From NCBI RefSeq assembly GCF_002368295.1, contig NZ_AP018250.1:124001-188000 (forward strand): 64,000 nt of DNA, read 5' to 3'. Shown here piece after piece: positions 27,651 through 35,235 of the stretch. Source of the DNA: Tolypothrix tenuis PCC 7101 (GTDB lineage: Bacteria; Cyanobacteriota; Cyanobacteriia; Cyanobacteriales; Nostocaceae). A model generated the notes under the pieces. It searched no databases. It had not been told where the DNA came from and saw only the letters and a list, made by a program, of their open reading frames with translations. Each line of letters starts with the position of its first letter. Position 1 is the stretch's first letter. The translations under genes and the position numbers were made by a program.

Positions 27651-28679
27651 GTGCAGGAGTCATTTAATAAAAAGTTTTATGAACTCATGCACGCCCAAAT
27701 CCGTCATTTGGTATCTTCACTTGACAACTTACCCGAAGAATGGCGAATCGTCCCTACCTTTGGTAAACGTCCTCTAGGGAAAGAATGGGAAAAAAACACT
27801 TACTCTCCCAAAGAACTACAAACTGAACTCATCCGCCGTCGGCTAAAAGTTTGGACAAATAACAGATTTATCACACCCACTGGTGTAGCCTTGGTTTGCG
27901 GTTTCAATCATCCCCAAGGGTACTTAGTAGCTATTGACTGCGATGGGGAAACATCCTGGCGACAAATCATCCAAATTAACGAACACTTAGAACCAAAAGA
28001 ACTTAACCAGCTAACACCCATCAGCGAAACTCCTACGGAATCGTTACACGATCGCGCTCAACAATATCTCCCTCCCACAATTGCATTTACCTCTGGGAGG
28101 AAATATCGCAGCCAACGCTTATACCTCATCCCAAATTCAAAAGCTTGCGATGTCAAATCTCGCAAAATCAAAACTGGGAAGGACGAACACCTGGAATTTC
28201 GAGGCAAAAACCTAGCTTCAATCCTCCCCCCGTCCTTTCACCCAGAAGGTAGAAATTACAAATGGCTTCCCGGCTGTAGTCCATCTGAACGCCAAATAGA
28301 AATAGCTCCTGATTGGGTAATTGCCCAAATGCTTGCCAAACAGGAGAAAACAAGAAAGTTTAACCTACCCAAAGAAAAATATAACCGCAGATATGGGGTA
28401 GACAGGTACGCTCATTTAATTCCGTCAATAGAAACCAATATTCAAACCGCACTTGTGCTACTCGAAGTCATCCACCCTCGATTTGCAGATGATTACCATT
28501 CGTGGATTCAAGTCGGGATGGCACTTCATAGTGTTAGTCCCATTTTATTTAAGGCATGGGACACCTGGAGCCAACTTTCTCCTAAGTACAAACCAGGCGA
28601 ATGCGCCTACAAATGGCAGTCTTTTAACAAGACAGGTATCACTATCCGCACCTTATTTAGATTAGCTAATCTCTCTTAA
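27651..28679 (+). CDS. AEP-superfamily primase (prim-pol with PriCT_2 domain)
   Basis: A 342-residue archaeo-eukaryotic-type primase. The N-terminal prim-pol region has the catalytic-type motif LVAIDCDG (Asp-x-Asp, about residues 90-97), the FTSGRKYRSQRLYLIP segment in the position of the nucleotide-binding motif, and EFRGKNLASILPPSFHPEGRNYKW, the standard third motif. The C-terminal 75 residues (ADDYHSWIQVGMALHS...FKAWDTWS...CAYKWQSF) form a PriCT_2 domain. No helicase domain is fused. The start is uncertain: GTG 27651 or ATG 27687. It opens an operon that runs into the PRTRC cassette with 2-5 nt gaps, and would make primers for the plasmid PolB system. Confidence 0.75.
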   Translation: MQESFNKKFYELMHAQIRHLVSSLDNLPEEWRIVPTFGKRPLGKEWEKNTYSPKELQTELIRRRLKVWTNNRFITPTGVALVCGFNHPQGYLVAIDCDGETSWRQIIQINEHLEPKELNQLTPISETPTESLHDRAQQYLPPTIAFTSGRKYRSQRLYLIPNSKACDVKSRKIKTGKDEHLEFRGKNLASILPPSFHPEGRNYKWLPGCSPSERQIEIAPDWVIAQMLAKQEKTRKFNLPKEKYNRRYGVDRYAHLIPSIETNIQTALVLLEVIHPRFADDYHSWIQVGMALHSVSPILFKAWDTWSQLSPKYKPGECAYKWQSFNKTGITIRTLFRLANLS

Positions 28680-28681
28680 TC

Positions 28682-29164
28682 ATGAGTAATCAAACATCAC
28701 CTGACGATAATGCAACTGGCTTTGAAGATAGCTATAGCAGTAAAGATTTTAATCTTGATATTCAGGATAATACAAGTTTAGAAGAAACATTAGATGAATC
28801 AGTAAATACTGAAGTTATAAGTCAAGATTCATCTAGCGGGATAGTTTTTACGAAAACCGCCATAATAACAATTCAGTTAACACCAAATTCTGAGAAAGCA
28901 ATTGTAACAATTGGAATTCAAGATGCACCTCCGATTATTAAGATAATTCCTCTAGCTGAGATTAAATCTCAGCCTATCATAAATAACTGGCTACAGGATT
29001 TAGAAACATCTCTCCCAGGAATGTTAAATATCTGCAAACAAAGGATGGAAAAGCAGACTACAGAGCAGAATCGACAGGAGCAATCCAGACAAGTACAAAA
29101 GCGTAACCTACCTGAAGATAAAGATAAAAATCCTGCACCTAACAACCAACTGTCACTATTTTAA
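28682..29164 (+). CDS. PRTRC system protein E-like, with C-terminal clamp-binding peptide
   Basis: A 160-residue acidic protein. The central part (IITIQLTPNSEKAIVTIGIQDAPP, then PLSLTG-like IIPLAEIKSQ and NNWLQDLETSLPGML) fits PRTRC protein E, which has a short beta-rich core followed by a charged helical tail. The N-terminal 45 residues are acidic and disordered and the tail is Gln/Glu/Lys-rich. It ends exactly in NNQLSLF, a textbook beta-clamp-binding pentapeptide (QL[S/D]LF) at the C-terminus. It lies 2 nt after the primase gene and 4 nt before protein C. The E assignment is moderate; the clamp peptide is seen directly. Confidence 0.6.
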   Translation: MSNQTSPDDNATGFEDSYSSKDFNLDIQDNTSLEETLDESVNTEVISQDSSSGIVFTKTAIITIQLTPNSEKAIVTIGIQDAPPIIKIIPLAEIKSQPIINNWLQDLETSLPGMLNICKQRMEKQTTEQNRQEQSRQVQKRNLPEDKDKNPAPNNQLSLF

Positions 29165-29168
29165 TACC

Positions 29169-29591
29169 ATGAAGTACATTGCTATTATTGAAGGACAAGA
29201 AATTCCTCTGGATGAGGCGATCGCCCAGGATGACAATACTCTCAAAACAGCTATTAGCGTCTACTTTCCAGAGTATGCTAATGCCGAAATTGAACGACAA
29301 ACAACTGATGATACAATTTCAATTCGTTTAGTAAAAAAAGCAGGTACTAAAGGAAGTCAATTTAGAGAATTGAAAAACAGTTTTGAAGAAATAAATCCTG
29401 CACTAAAGTTAGGATGGCAGATAAAGCTTCTAGAGATAAACAGTCAAATTAGCCTCGAAAATTTAATTACCTTACAACCTGAGATAGATAAAGCTATCAA
29501 GCTCGGTCAATCTTGGGAAACGTACAGCGAAAAAGTTGCTCAAAGCCTTAAACAGCAACCTGCTATTACGAGTAAATATCCTGTACTGTAA
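29169..29591 (+). CDS. PRTRC system protein C (ubiquitin-like) with C-terminal extension
   Basis: A 140-residue protein. The first 62 residues match PRTRC protein C: IIEGQEIPLDEA, SVYFPEYANAEIER and the conserved end LVKKAGTKG (Gly59, Gly62). This family is classed as a prokaryotic ubiquitin-like beta-grasp protein. Typical members stop soon after GTKG at about 70-80 residues; this one carries about 78 further helical residues (SQFRELKNSFEEINPALKLGW...). The extension could be a fused domain, or a tail to be removed before conjugation by the JAMM peptidase encoded at 31085. That processing idea is inference. Confidence 0.72.
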   Translation: MKYIAIIEGQEIPLDEAIAQDDNTLKTAISVYFPEYANAEIERQTTDDTISIRLVKKAGTKGSQFRELKNSFEEINPALKLGWQIKLLEINSQISLENLITLQPEIDKAIKLGQSWETYSEKVAQSLKQQPAITSKYPVL

Positions 29592-29603
29592 TCACAAATT
29601 TAT

Positions 29604-29626
29604 AGCCGCTATAACTCGTAGCGGCT
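29604..29626 (+). promoter_or_regulatory. Intercistronic hairpin 8 nt before a start codon
   Basis: An 8-bp perfect stem (AGCCGCTA 29604-29611 with 29619-29626), 7-nt loop, ending 8 nt before ATG 29635. No T run follows, so it is more likely a processing or translation element than a terminator. Confidence 0.5.
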
Positions 29627-29634
29627 GATTCATT

Positions 29635-30363
29635 ATGCTTGGCAACATCCACTCATTCAAAATACCTATTACTTCTCTAACAGCAATTAATTACCTAGAA
29701 AATCTTTCCGAACGAGTGAATATTTTAAGTCTGTATCAAAGATTATTTCCAGAAAAATGGTTAGAATCAACCATACCTATTAATAAACAATCACATCCAA
29801 CTAGTGCTTACCTAGATAGAGAAATTGAATTTATTAATCTAGTGAACGAAAATCTATTTCCAGTAGAATATATCGATGAAATCGAGTTTAATCCCGAACG
29901 TGATAGTATTCTAGTTTCACCACAAAGACTTGAGTGGTGGAATGAAGATTTTGAGGAACTGGTATACTCGGAGAAGTTCCTACTTTCATTAATGGGGCAA
30001 GGGTACAATATCAGCCAATGGAAACTAAATTTTGGTTTTACTCCTGACTACATTGCTCCAACAGAAGAAATTTACTTCGAGAAATTTGTAAAGCTGTGTC
30101 GTCGTTACAAAAGTCCCCTGCAATATTTAGATATAGCCATACGAATTATAGATTACTCGACTGAAAATATTTGGCTAGATATTACGTGTGAAACAAGCGA
30201 TTGGCTGGAATGGACTTATGAGAATATCATATTTCTCGCTCAAAAGTGGCAAGAAGCCGTCTCGATGATAGAGAAATCAAATGAGGTTAGCCATTTGTTA
30301 GAAACATCTCTTTCTGCTCGAAAAGCAGCAGTGAAAATTTGGAATCAAGCATCAAAAGCATGA
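29635..30363 (+). CDS. Unknown protein in PRTRC F position
   Basis: A 242-residue soluble protein in the place that PRTRC protein F takes in other cassettes. It is rich in Trp and acidic residues (EWWNEDFEELVYSEKFLL, WLDITCETSDWLEWTYENIIFLAQKWQEA). The repeated W-x-x-DF and helical W-x-x-A patterns are compatible with F, but the match is weak and the length is shorter than usual, so I give only a positional call. Its stop overlaps the start of the protein B gene (ATGA), indicating translational coupling. Confidence 0.5.
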   Translation: MLGNIHSFKIPITSLTAINYLENLSERVNILSLYQRLFPEKWLESTIPINKQSHPTSAYLDREIEFINLVNENLFPVEYIDEIEFNPERDSILVSPQRLEWWNEDFEELVYSEKFLLSLMGQGYNISQWKLNFGFTPDYIAPTEEIYFEKFVKLCRRYKSPLQYLDIAIRIIDYSTENIWLDITCETSDWLEWTYENIIFLAQKWQEAVSMIEKSNEVSHLLETSLSARKAAVKIWNQASKA

Positions 30364-31082
30364 ATGTAGACACAAATATCTTACCGATAATTAACTTAGA
30401 AAATATCTCCCAAATTCTGCTAGCCAATATTCCCCAAGATGATTTACTAGGGCAGTTAATTATCCTCAAAGGACAGTTTATTTTAGTCGAACGCGAAGGC
30501 AAAGAGTCTAAATATAAATTCTTGTCTCCTGAAGCAGTAGAGAAAGCCTTTACAAGTAAAACTGCCGCATCTGGATGGCTTTCTAGCAACACGATTTGGT
30601 GGGGTAAAAATCCAGAGGGAGAAGCCATTATTCAGTTTTACTCTCCCCAAAAATATCAAATTCAAATTATGGGACAGGAAACTGAAGTAATGACTGTCCC
30701 TATGCCTGCATTCTTATTTGCTGGATGCGGTAGTAGATATTACCTGTGGGCAGTTAAAGGGAGGGTATTTAAACCAGACGCACAACTGTACAAGCCGCCT
30801 CTACCTAACGTTTGGGAAGATTCTAGCATTTGCTTTGGGGGAAATTCTCTCAGTATGTGCAGTGCTGCAACCATAAGCCAAGTTTGGGATCTGTTCTGGA
30901 AATCACCTTTTAACAAGGATTTGTCTCAAGGCAAGTCAAAAACTCATCCCGATAATATCTGCAATCAGCTAATCAAATTACACGAATCTAAAGCTAAATC
31001 CTACCCTTCAAGTGACCTTGTTCCCGTTCATAGCTGGAAAGTCACAACCCCAGAAGACATTATCAATCATTTGTTCAGTTAA
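30360..31082 (+). CDS. PRTRC system protein B (E2-like)
   Basis: A 240-residue protein. I start at ATG 30360, which overlaps the previous stop as ATGA. Family features: SSNTIWWGKNPEG, VPMPAFLFAGCGSRYYLWAVKG, FKPDAQLYKPPLPNVWEDSS, ICFGGNSL and WDLFWKSPFN. PRTRC B is placed among prokaryotic E2-like (Prok-E2) families. The segment PNVWEDSSIC reproduces the HPN-V-x5-C active-site pattern of ubiquitin-conjugating enzymes, making Cys158 the predicted thioester residue. Other PRTRC B proteins keep this Cys in an N-V-x-x-G-x-(V/I)-C context. Together with the E1-like and Ubl-like genes it suggests a conjugation pathway; activity is inferred. Confidence 0.78.
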   Translation: MNVDTNILPIINLENISQILLANIPQDDLLGQLIILKGQFILVEREGKESKYKFLSPEAVEKAFTSKTAASGWLSSNTIWWGKNPEGEAIIQFYSPQKYQIQIMGQETEVMTVPMPAFLFAGCGSRYYLWAVKGRVFKPDAQLYKPPLPNVWEDSSICFGGNSLSMCSAATISQVWDLFWKSPFNKDLSQGKSKTHPDNICNQLIKLHESKAKSYPSSDLVPVHSWKVTTPEDIINHLFS

Positions 31083-31084
31083 CC

Positions 31085-31681
31085 ATGAATCCTTTTATCG
31101 GTTATCACCTCGCTACAAGTAATAACTTTCCTCCTTACAGCCAAAAACTCCAGGAATACTGGCTGGCTGCAAATGGGCTTTTCTTGCGATCGCACCGCCG
31201 CGAGTTAGAGATTTGCTTGCAACTAACTCAAACTCAAGTCGCTGGACTCCAACCCCTTGAACCCTACTTTCGTCTGAAAGTCCCAAAAGTCCCCAGCCAA
31301 GCGATCGCCGAGATTATCAATGCTGCTAGTATCAACCCCCAACAGGAAATCCTATTCTACTTGGGAGTGACAAACAACCAATGGTGGTGTCATACACCAC
31401 TGCAAACCGCGTCCTCTACTCATGTCTTATCTTTAGAAAGCGCACTCAATAAAAACTATACAGATAGCTTAGTGGAAATGCACAGTCATGGAACTCTAGC
31501 TGCTTATCCTTCAAGTGCAGATAATCAGGAAGAAAAAGGCAAATTTCGAGTGTTCGCGATTATTGGCACACTGAATACCATTCCTACAATCTATACCCGC
31601 ATCGGGATATACAATCACTTTTTCGATATCAACCCCAATCAAATTTTTGAACTGCCGCCACAGGTAAAATGCTCGAATTAA
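31085..31681 (+). CDS. PRTRC system protein A (JAMM/JAB metallopeptidase)
   Basis: A 198-residue protein with a complete JAMM zinc-peptidase motif near the C-terminal side: His133-Ser-His135, seven residues, Ser143, two residues, Asp146 (HSHGTLAAYPSSAD). Glu131 just before could polarise water, though the catalytic Glu usually lies further upstream. JAMM enzymes cleave isopeptide or C-terminal bonds after ubiquitin-like proteins. The first 110 residues are a family-specific domain (YWLAANGLFLRSHRRELEI). It begins 3 nt after protein B and its end overlaps thiF by 13 nt. The predicted role is to mature or remove the Ubl-like protein C. Confidence 0.82.
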   Translation: MNPFIGYHLATSNNFPPYSQKLQEYWLAANGLFLRSHRRELEICLQLTQTQVAGLQPLEPYFRLKVPKVPSQAIAEIINAASINPQQEILFYLGVTNNQWWCHTPLQTASSTHVLSLESALNKNYTDSLVEMHSHGTLAAYPSSADNQEEKGKFRVFAIIGTLNTIPTIYTRIGIYNHFFDINPNQIFELPPQVKCSN

Positions 31682-32526
31682 CTACTTACCAACAAGCTTT
31701 ACCCGTCTTACCTCGCAATCATACTCGTATCAACTTCGTCTTAGTAGGAGTAGGAGGAACAGGCGGGTTTCTGGCAGAAGATTTATGTCGAATTATTCTG
31801 CAACTCCAGCGCACTAGGAAAGAAATTAACTTTGCGATCGTTGATGGCGATACTGTCGAACTCAAAAATATCAGCCGCCAAAATTATCAACCAGCTGAAA
31901 TTGGGCTACCAAAGGCAGAAACACTGGCTGCAAGATGCAGTGCCAAGTATGGAATAGAAATTACAGCTGTTTGCGACTGGTTTGAAGAAGACATGATTCG
32001 CACGGCGAGTTGGTGGAACACTCTAACGGTAATCATTGGCTGTGTCGATAACAGCGCCGCCAGGAGCAAAATTCACTCTGTTCTCAAAATAAACAGTGCA
32101 AATGAGCCAGCATCTCTATTTTGGCTGGATTGTGGAAACAGCAACTATTCTGGACAAGTAGTCATTGGAACGCACTCTAATTTTGATATAGTCCAAGCTT
32201 CCAATAACCCAGACAAACCTCAATTCTGGTTGCATCTTCCCTCCCCGGTGCTGGTTCACCCAGAACTGCTAGTTCCTCAGCCAGAAGAACTTAGCGACAA
32301 CAACCTTTCATGTGCAGAAATTCAAGCACGGAATTATCAATCACTATTCGTCAATAAAATGACGAGTGCGATCGCAGCCCAGTATTTACTTGAATTAACC
32401 CTCACTGGGGGGTTGAAAAAGTTCGCCAGTTATTTTGACCTCAAAGCAATGTCAACCCGAAGTTTATATACAAGCATCGACCAACTTAAAAAATACTATA
32501 TTCCGCAAACAAATTACCACAAATAG
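31669..32526 (+). CDS. PRTRC system ThiF-family E1-like adenylyltransferase
   Basis: A 285-residue E1-like enzyme. The Rossmann nucleotide-binding loop is FVLVGVGGTGGFLAED (Gly-x-Gly-Gly-Thr-Gly, residues 24-36). The acidic/arginine motif DGDTVELKNISRQNY (59-73) binds ATP-Mg. IIGCVDNSAAR (122-132) is the family DN motif. Candidate catalytic cysteine is Cys215 in LSCAEIQARNYQSLFVNK, the conserved C-(S)-x-x-E-A segment of PRTRC ThiF proteins. E1-like proteins adenylate the C-terminal Gly of a Ubl. It is the last PRTRC gene of the operon and ends 44 nt before the nuclease-like gene. Confidence 0.85.
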   Translation: MLELTTYQQALPVLPRNHTRINFVLVGVGGTGGFLAEDLCRIILQLQRTRKEINFAIVDGDTVELKNISRQNYQPAEIGLPKAETLAARCSAKYGIEITAVCDWFEEDMIRTASWWNTLTVIIGCVDNSAARSKIHSVLKINSANEPASLFWLDCGNSNYSGQVVIGTHSNFDIVQASNNPDKPQFWLHLPSPVLVHPELLVPQPEELSDNNLSCAEIQARNYQSLFVNKMTSAIAAQYLLELTLTGGLKKFASYFDLKAMSTRSLYTSIDQLKKYYIPQTNYHK

Positions 32527-32566
32527 CTTACGCATATATATCCCAAAAACTAAATTTGGGATATAT
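32526..32566 (+). promoter_or_regulatory. Leader: CTNACGCA motif plus a 12-bp hairpin 4 nt before ATG
   Basis: GCTTACGCA at 32526-32534 is followed by a perfect 12-bp stem ATATATCCCAAA (32536-32547 with 32555-32566), loop 7 nt, ending 4 nt before ATG 32571. No Shine-Dalgarno is visible, so the hairpin edge occupies the ribosome entry site. Confidence 0.55.
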
Positions 32567-32570
32567 TTTC

Positions 32571-33254
32571 ATGAATCGATTTAATCACAAAACACTTGAA
32601 CTAGTTGAACAGAATCCAGAATGTTTATCAACGATAAATTATCGTAATCTAACTGTCAAAAGTGAATCTGAAGTTGCTGGCGGTCAGTTTCACCTCATTA
32701 TGCAACAAATTGGGTTAGGGCTACCAGTCGAAGCTTTATTGAAGGCATACCCCCAAATTAATAACTGGGTTGATAAGGTAAAACCTTTTCTAAATATTCC
32801 TGGCAATAAACAATGGAACGCCCAACTTCAATATTTATATCACGATATTCTTCTCTACAGCGAGTGCGACCTGATTATCTACGGTGAAAATCAAGTAGTT
32901 GGTTTTGACTGGACAATTCAAAAACCTCCTAAATTTGAAATTCTTGAGAGCAAATGGCAAACTCAACTGAGGTTATTTCTCCTATACGAACAAACTAGAA
33001 TACCATTGGAGCAAATTAGCCTGGTTTACTTGTTCGTTAACACTGATAGTATTTACCAGTTTACTTATTCTGAAGATAAACATTTGAATTTCAAAGCCCG
33101 GCTAGAAGAAACACTAGCTCCTTTTGTAGAAGATGATAAGGAGAAAAAACTTTTAACCCACAAAATGACCCCTCAAGAAGCACATGATAAATGGCTAGCA
33201 AAAGAAATATCAACTATGGAATATTTAGCAGCAATTCCTGAAGTTGAAATATGA
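32571..33254 (+). CDS. PD-(D/E)XK nuclease-like protein
   Basis: A 227-residue protein; ATG 32571 is chosen over TTG 32556, which lies inside a hairpin. The segment YSECDLIIYGENQVVGFDW-TIQK followed by KWQTQLRLFLLYEQ fits the PD-(D/E)XK pattern of Cas4/RecB-type nucleases: an Asp, a second strand with D-W-T-x-Q-K, then the QL-x-x-Y/F-x-L helix. The first acidic residue context is not classical, and no iron-sulphur cysteines are present. Its stop overlaps the next start (ATGA). It may act in plasmid end processing or defence with the methyltransferase two genes downstream. Confidence 0.55.
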   Translation: MNRFNHKTLELVEQNPECLSTINYRNLTVKSESEVAGGQFHLIMQQIGLGLPVEALLKAYPQINNWVDKVKPFLNIPGNKQWNAQLQYLYHDILLYSECDLIIYGENQVVGFDWTIQKPPKFEILESKWQTQLRLFLLYEQTRIPLEQISLVYLFVNTDSIYQFTYSEDKHLNFKARLEETLAPFVEDDKEKKLLTHKMTPQEAHDKWLAKEISTMEYLAAIPEVEI

Positions 33255-33601
33255 ATCCAACAGAATTAAATATCACGAAAATCGAACTCACTCCTAACAG
33301 TGGTTGGACGCTCAATATTCTCTCGCGTCGGGTAGCAACCATTACCGACCCCTTGGGAAATAGAAAAACCAGCTACTTCGGGTTCGATACCAAAGAACAA
33401 GCCGAAAAGTTTAGAAATTGGCTTGTCAGAAAAAACAAATGTAGTAGTGCAGTTATCCGTCACTCAGAACGATTAGCCACTGAATGGGAGGTAAAAGCTT
33501 GGAATGTGCCAACCTCCCTAATTCTTGAATGCGCTGTCAAAGATTTAAAGGAATCAAGCAATGCAACTATCTCTACTCAATCTACCCTACAACGAGGATA
33601 A
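33251..33601 (+). CDS. Small protein of unknown function
   Basis: A 116-residue protein, coupled to the previous gene by a 4-nt overlap and overlapping the next gene by 41 nt. A beta-rich first half (GWTLNILSRRVATITDPLGNRKTSYFGF) precedes a helix (DTKEQAEKFRNWLVRKNK). I see no catalytic motif. The basic first half could bind nucleic acid. Confidence 0.6.
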   Translation: MNPTELNITKIELTPNSGWTLNILSRRVATITDPLGNRKTSYFGFDTKEQAEKFRNWLVRKNKCSSAVIRHSERLATEWEVKAWNVPTSLILECAVKDLKESSNATISTQSTLQRG

Positions 33602-34616
33602 TTCACCTATAGTAGATATTTTCAATATTCCTAATTTAGAAAAAGCAGAAGCCCTCCGTAATTTAGCTGCTTCCATGCAGCCAACAATCGACCAAAAGAA
33701 AAATCCTGCTATTGGAAATCAAAGGGTAACAAAGCATCGTAAAACTATAGCTCAAGGGATAATCCAAGAAGGAATTGAACTTGAAATCATCCAATCTTGG
33801 TTATTTGCGATCGCACAAATGTGGGAAGCAGGAAATATCGCACCAATACTACGCGGTATATCTCACAAATCGCAAGTAGAAGCCCTATTTAGAATTTCCC
33901 AAATGGGAGAAACAATTCAGAAAGTCCAAGAAAAATTGGCAGGCGAATATTACCGAGACTGGGTAAAGTCTTTGAGTCGCGCCGGATTACATACACCAAG
34001 CGAAATCATATCCGCAATAACAGAAATTCAACGGGTAGTAAAACCTGAAGCAATTGATACTACCAAGCAACTACTCAATAAGCTTGAGTTAGAAATCATT
34101 GGGATGAAAGATGGAGATTTCTTCCCTACTCCTAAACTAGTCTGTCAACGGCTTGTTCAACTGGCAGATATTAAACCAAATTGGCAAATTTTAGAGCCTA
34201 GTGCTGGTAGTGGAAATATTGCTGAGTATATCACTGATACCTATCCTAATGTTCAACTAGAGGTGGTTGAGATTAATTACGATTTACGACAAATTCTAGA
34301 ACTCAAAGGATTTAATCTCGTAGGGAAAAATTTTCTGGAGTTTAACCCCAGTCATTTGTACAATGCCTGTATCATGAATCCTCCATTTTGTGAACTTGTC
34401 CAACATATCTACCAGGCTTGGAAGTTACTCGTACCGGGTGGTGTATTAGTTTCAGTTATACCTGAATCAGTTTTCTTCAATCGTAAGTACAAAACCTTCA
34501 AAGGCTGGCTACAAGCCAATAATAGCTATGTGGAAATGGTAGATAAAGATGCCTTCTTGAGTTCAAATAATCCTACAAACGTAGCTACCAGAATCATTAA
34601 ACTCATTAAACCATAG
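33561..34616 (+). CDS. N6-adenine DNA methyltransferase-like protein
   Basis: A 351-residue protein. The C-terminal 170 residues form a class I methyltransferase: FFPTPKLVCQRLVQLA, motif I LEPSAGSGNIAEYI, acidic strand EVVEINYDLR, and motif IV NPPF in ACIMNPPFCEL, the N6-adenine signature. A YKTFKGWLQANN segment follows. The N-terminal 165 residues are an unrecognised helical domain, which may provide target recognition. It begins with MQLSLLNLPY, a sequence resembling a clamp-binding QLSLL/QxxLxL peptide at the extreme N-terminus. It could protect or mark plasmid DNA, or act with the nuclease-like protein upstream. Confidence 0.72.
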   Translation: MQLSLLNLPYNEDNSPIVDIFNIPNLEKAEALRNLAASMQPTIDQKKNPAIGNQRVTKHRKTIAQGIIQEGIELEIIQSWLFAIAQMWEAGNIAPILRGISHKSQVEALFRISQMGETIQKVQEKLAGEYYRDWVKSLSRAGLHTPSEIISAITEIQRVVKPEAIDTTKQLLNKLELEIIGMKDGDFFPTPKLVCQRLVQLADIKPNWQILEPSAGSGNIAEYITDTYPNVQLEVVEINYDLRQILELKGFNLVGKNFLEFNPSHLYNACIMNPPFCELVQHIYQAWKLLVPGGVLVSVIPESVFFNRKYKTFKGWLQANNSYVEMVDKDAFLSSNNPTNVATRIIKLIKP

Positions 34617-34696
34617 TGTACTACAAGTGTATGGCATACTGCCAAATTGATCAAACTAAATATGTCACGTATATTTTCCCTATATGGGGACAATAT

Positions 34697-34834
34697 ATGA
34701 GATACAAAATCCTTACACAGCAAGAGTTAGAAGTAGCACTTAATAAGTGCAAGCTTGCTGGTTGGAAGGTCAGTAATATCACCAAACTTAGTAATAAAAT
34801 GCTTGAAATTAAACCCCAACGAACAAGGAGATAA
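34697..34834 (+). CDS. Very small basic protein
   Basis: A 45-residue peptide starting at ATG 34697, which has GGGGA 6 nt upstream; ATG 34631 and GTG 34616 (overlapping the methyltransferase stop) are alternatives giving up to 72 residues. Sequence LTQQELEVALNKCKLAGWKV suggests one helix and a strand, with a basic tail PQRTRR. Function unknown. It is followed after 2 nt by the next gene. Confidence 0.45.
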   Translation: MRYKILTQQELEVALNKCKLAGWKVSNITKLSNKMLEIKPQRTRR

Positions 34835-34836
34835 AT

Positions 34837-35124
34837 ATGGCAATTGAAACTATTGCTTCTTATAGATTTATTCCTGGTAAAGACAGTCAAATAACCAGTT
34901 ATGGATCTCCTGAAGAACAAACAGTCGCAATTCATAATTCAAGCATGGCATCTGTGTCACTGACTTTCACAACTGAAAACACATCTGTTCTTAGACAAAT
35001 TATCATCAGTCTTCAGCAAATATACCAGACACTTATAAATACTAAAACTGAAATTATTCAGGGAGATACTTTCATTGACAGCTTTACAGACTTAAGGGGA
35101 GAGTGTGATGAAAAGTTCATCTAA
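34837..35124 (+). CDS. Small protein of unknown function
   Basis: A 95-residue protein with a good AAGGAG 6 nt before ATG 34837. It looks like an alpha/beta protein (ETIASYRFIPG, VSLTFTTENTSVLRQIIISLQQIYQTL). No family is recognised. It is the last gene before a terminator at 35150, so it closes the PRTRC/methyltransferase block. Confidence 0.6.
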   Translation: MAIETIASYRFIPGKDSQITSYGSPEEQTVAIHNSSMASVSLTFTTENTSVLRQIIISLQQIYQTLINTKTEIIQGDTFIDSFTDLRGECDEKFI

Positions 35125-35149
35125 ATAACTAAGCATCAATCAATCTTTC

Positions 35150-35183
35150 AAGTCGTCTTAACAACAGACGACTTTTATTTTTT
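35150..35183 (+). terminator. Rho-independent terminator closing the PRTRC block
   Basis: An 8-bp perfect stem AAGTCGTC (35150-35157 with 35167-35174) followed by TTATTTTTT, 25 nt after the stop codon. The leader motif CTTTACGCA (35198-35206), inside a small CTTTA/TAAAG hairpin, comes next before the gene at 35236. Confidence 0.8.
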
Positions 35184-35235
35184 ACAACGACTTTTTGCTT
35201 TACGCATTAAAGATTGATTTCAATTAATTAAAATT

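Noticed and set aside
34616..34834. 72-residue version of the small gene after the methyltransferase
   Set aside because: The GTG start overlaps the stop codon and gives an odd Cys/Tyr-rich N-terminus; the ATG at 34697 with GGGGA is more plausible.
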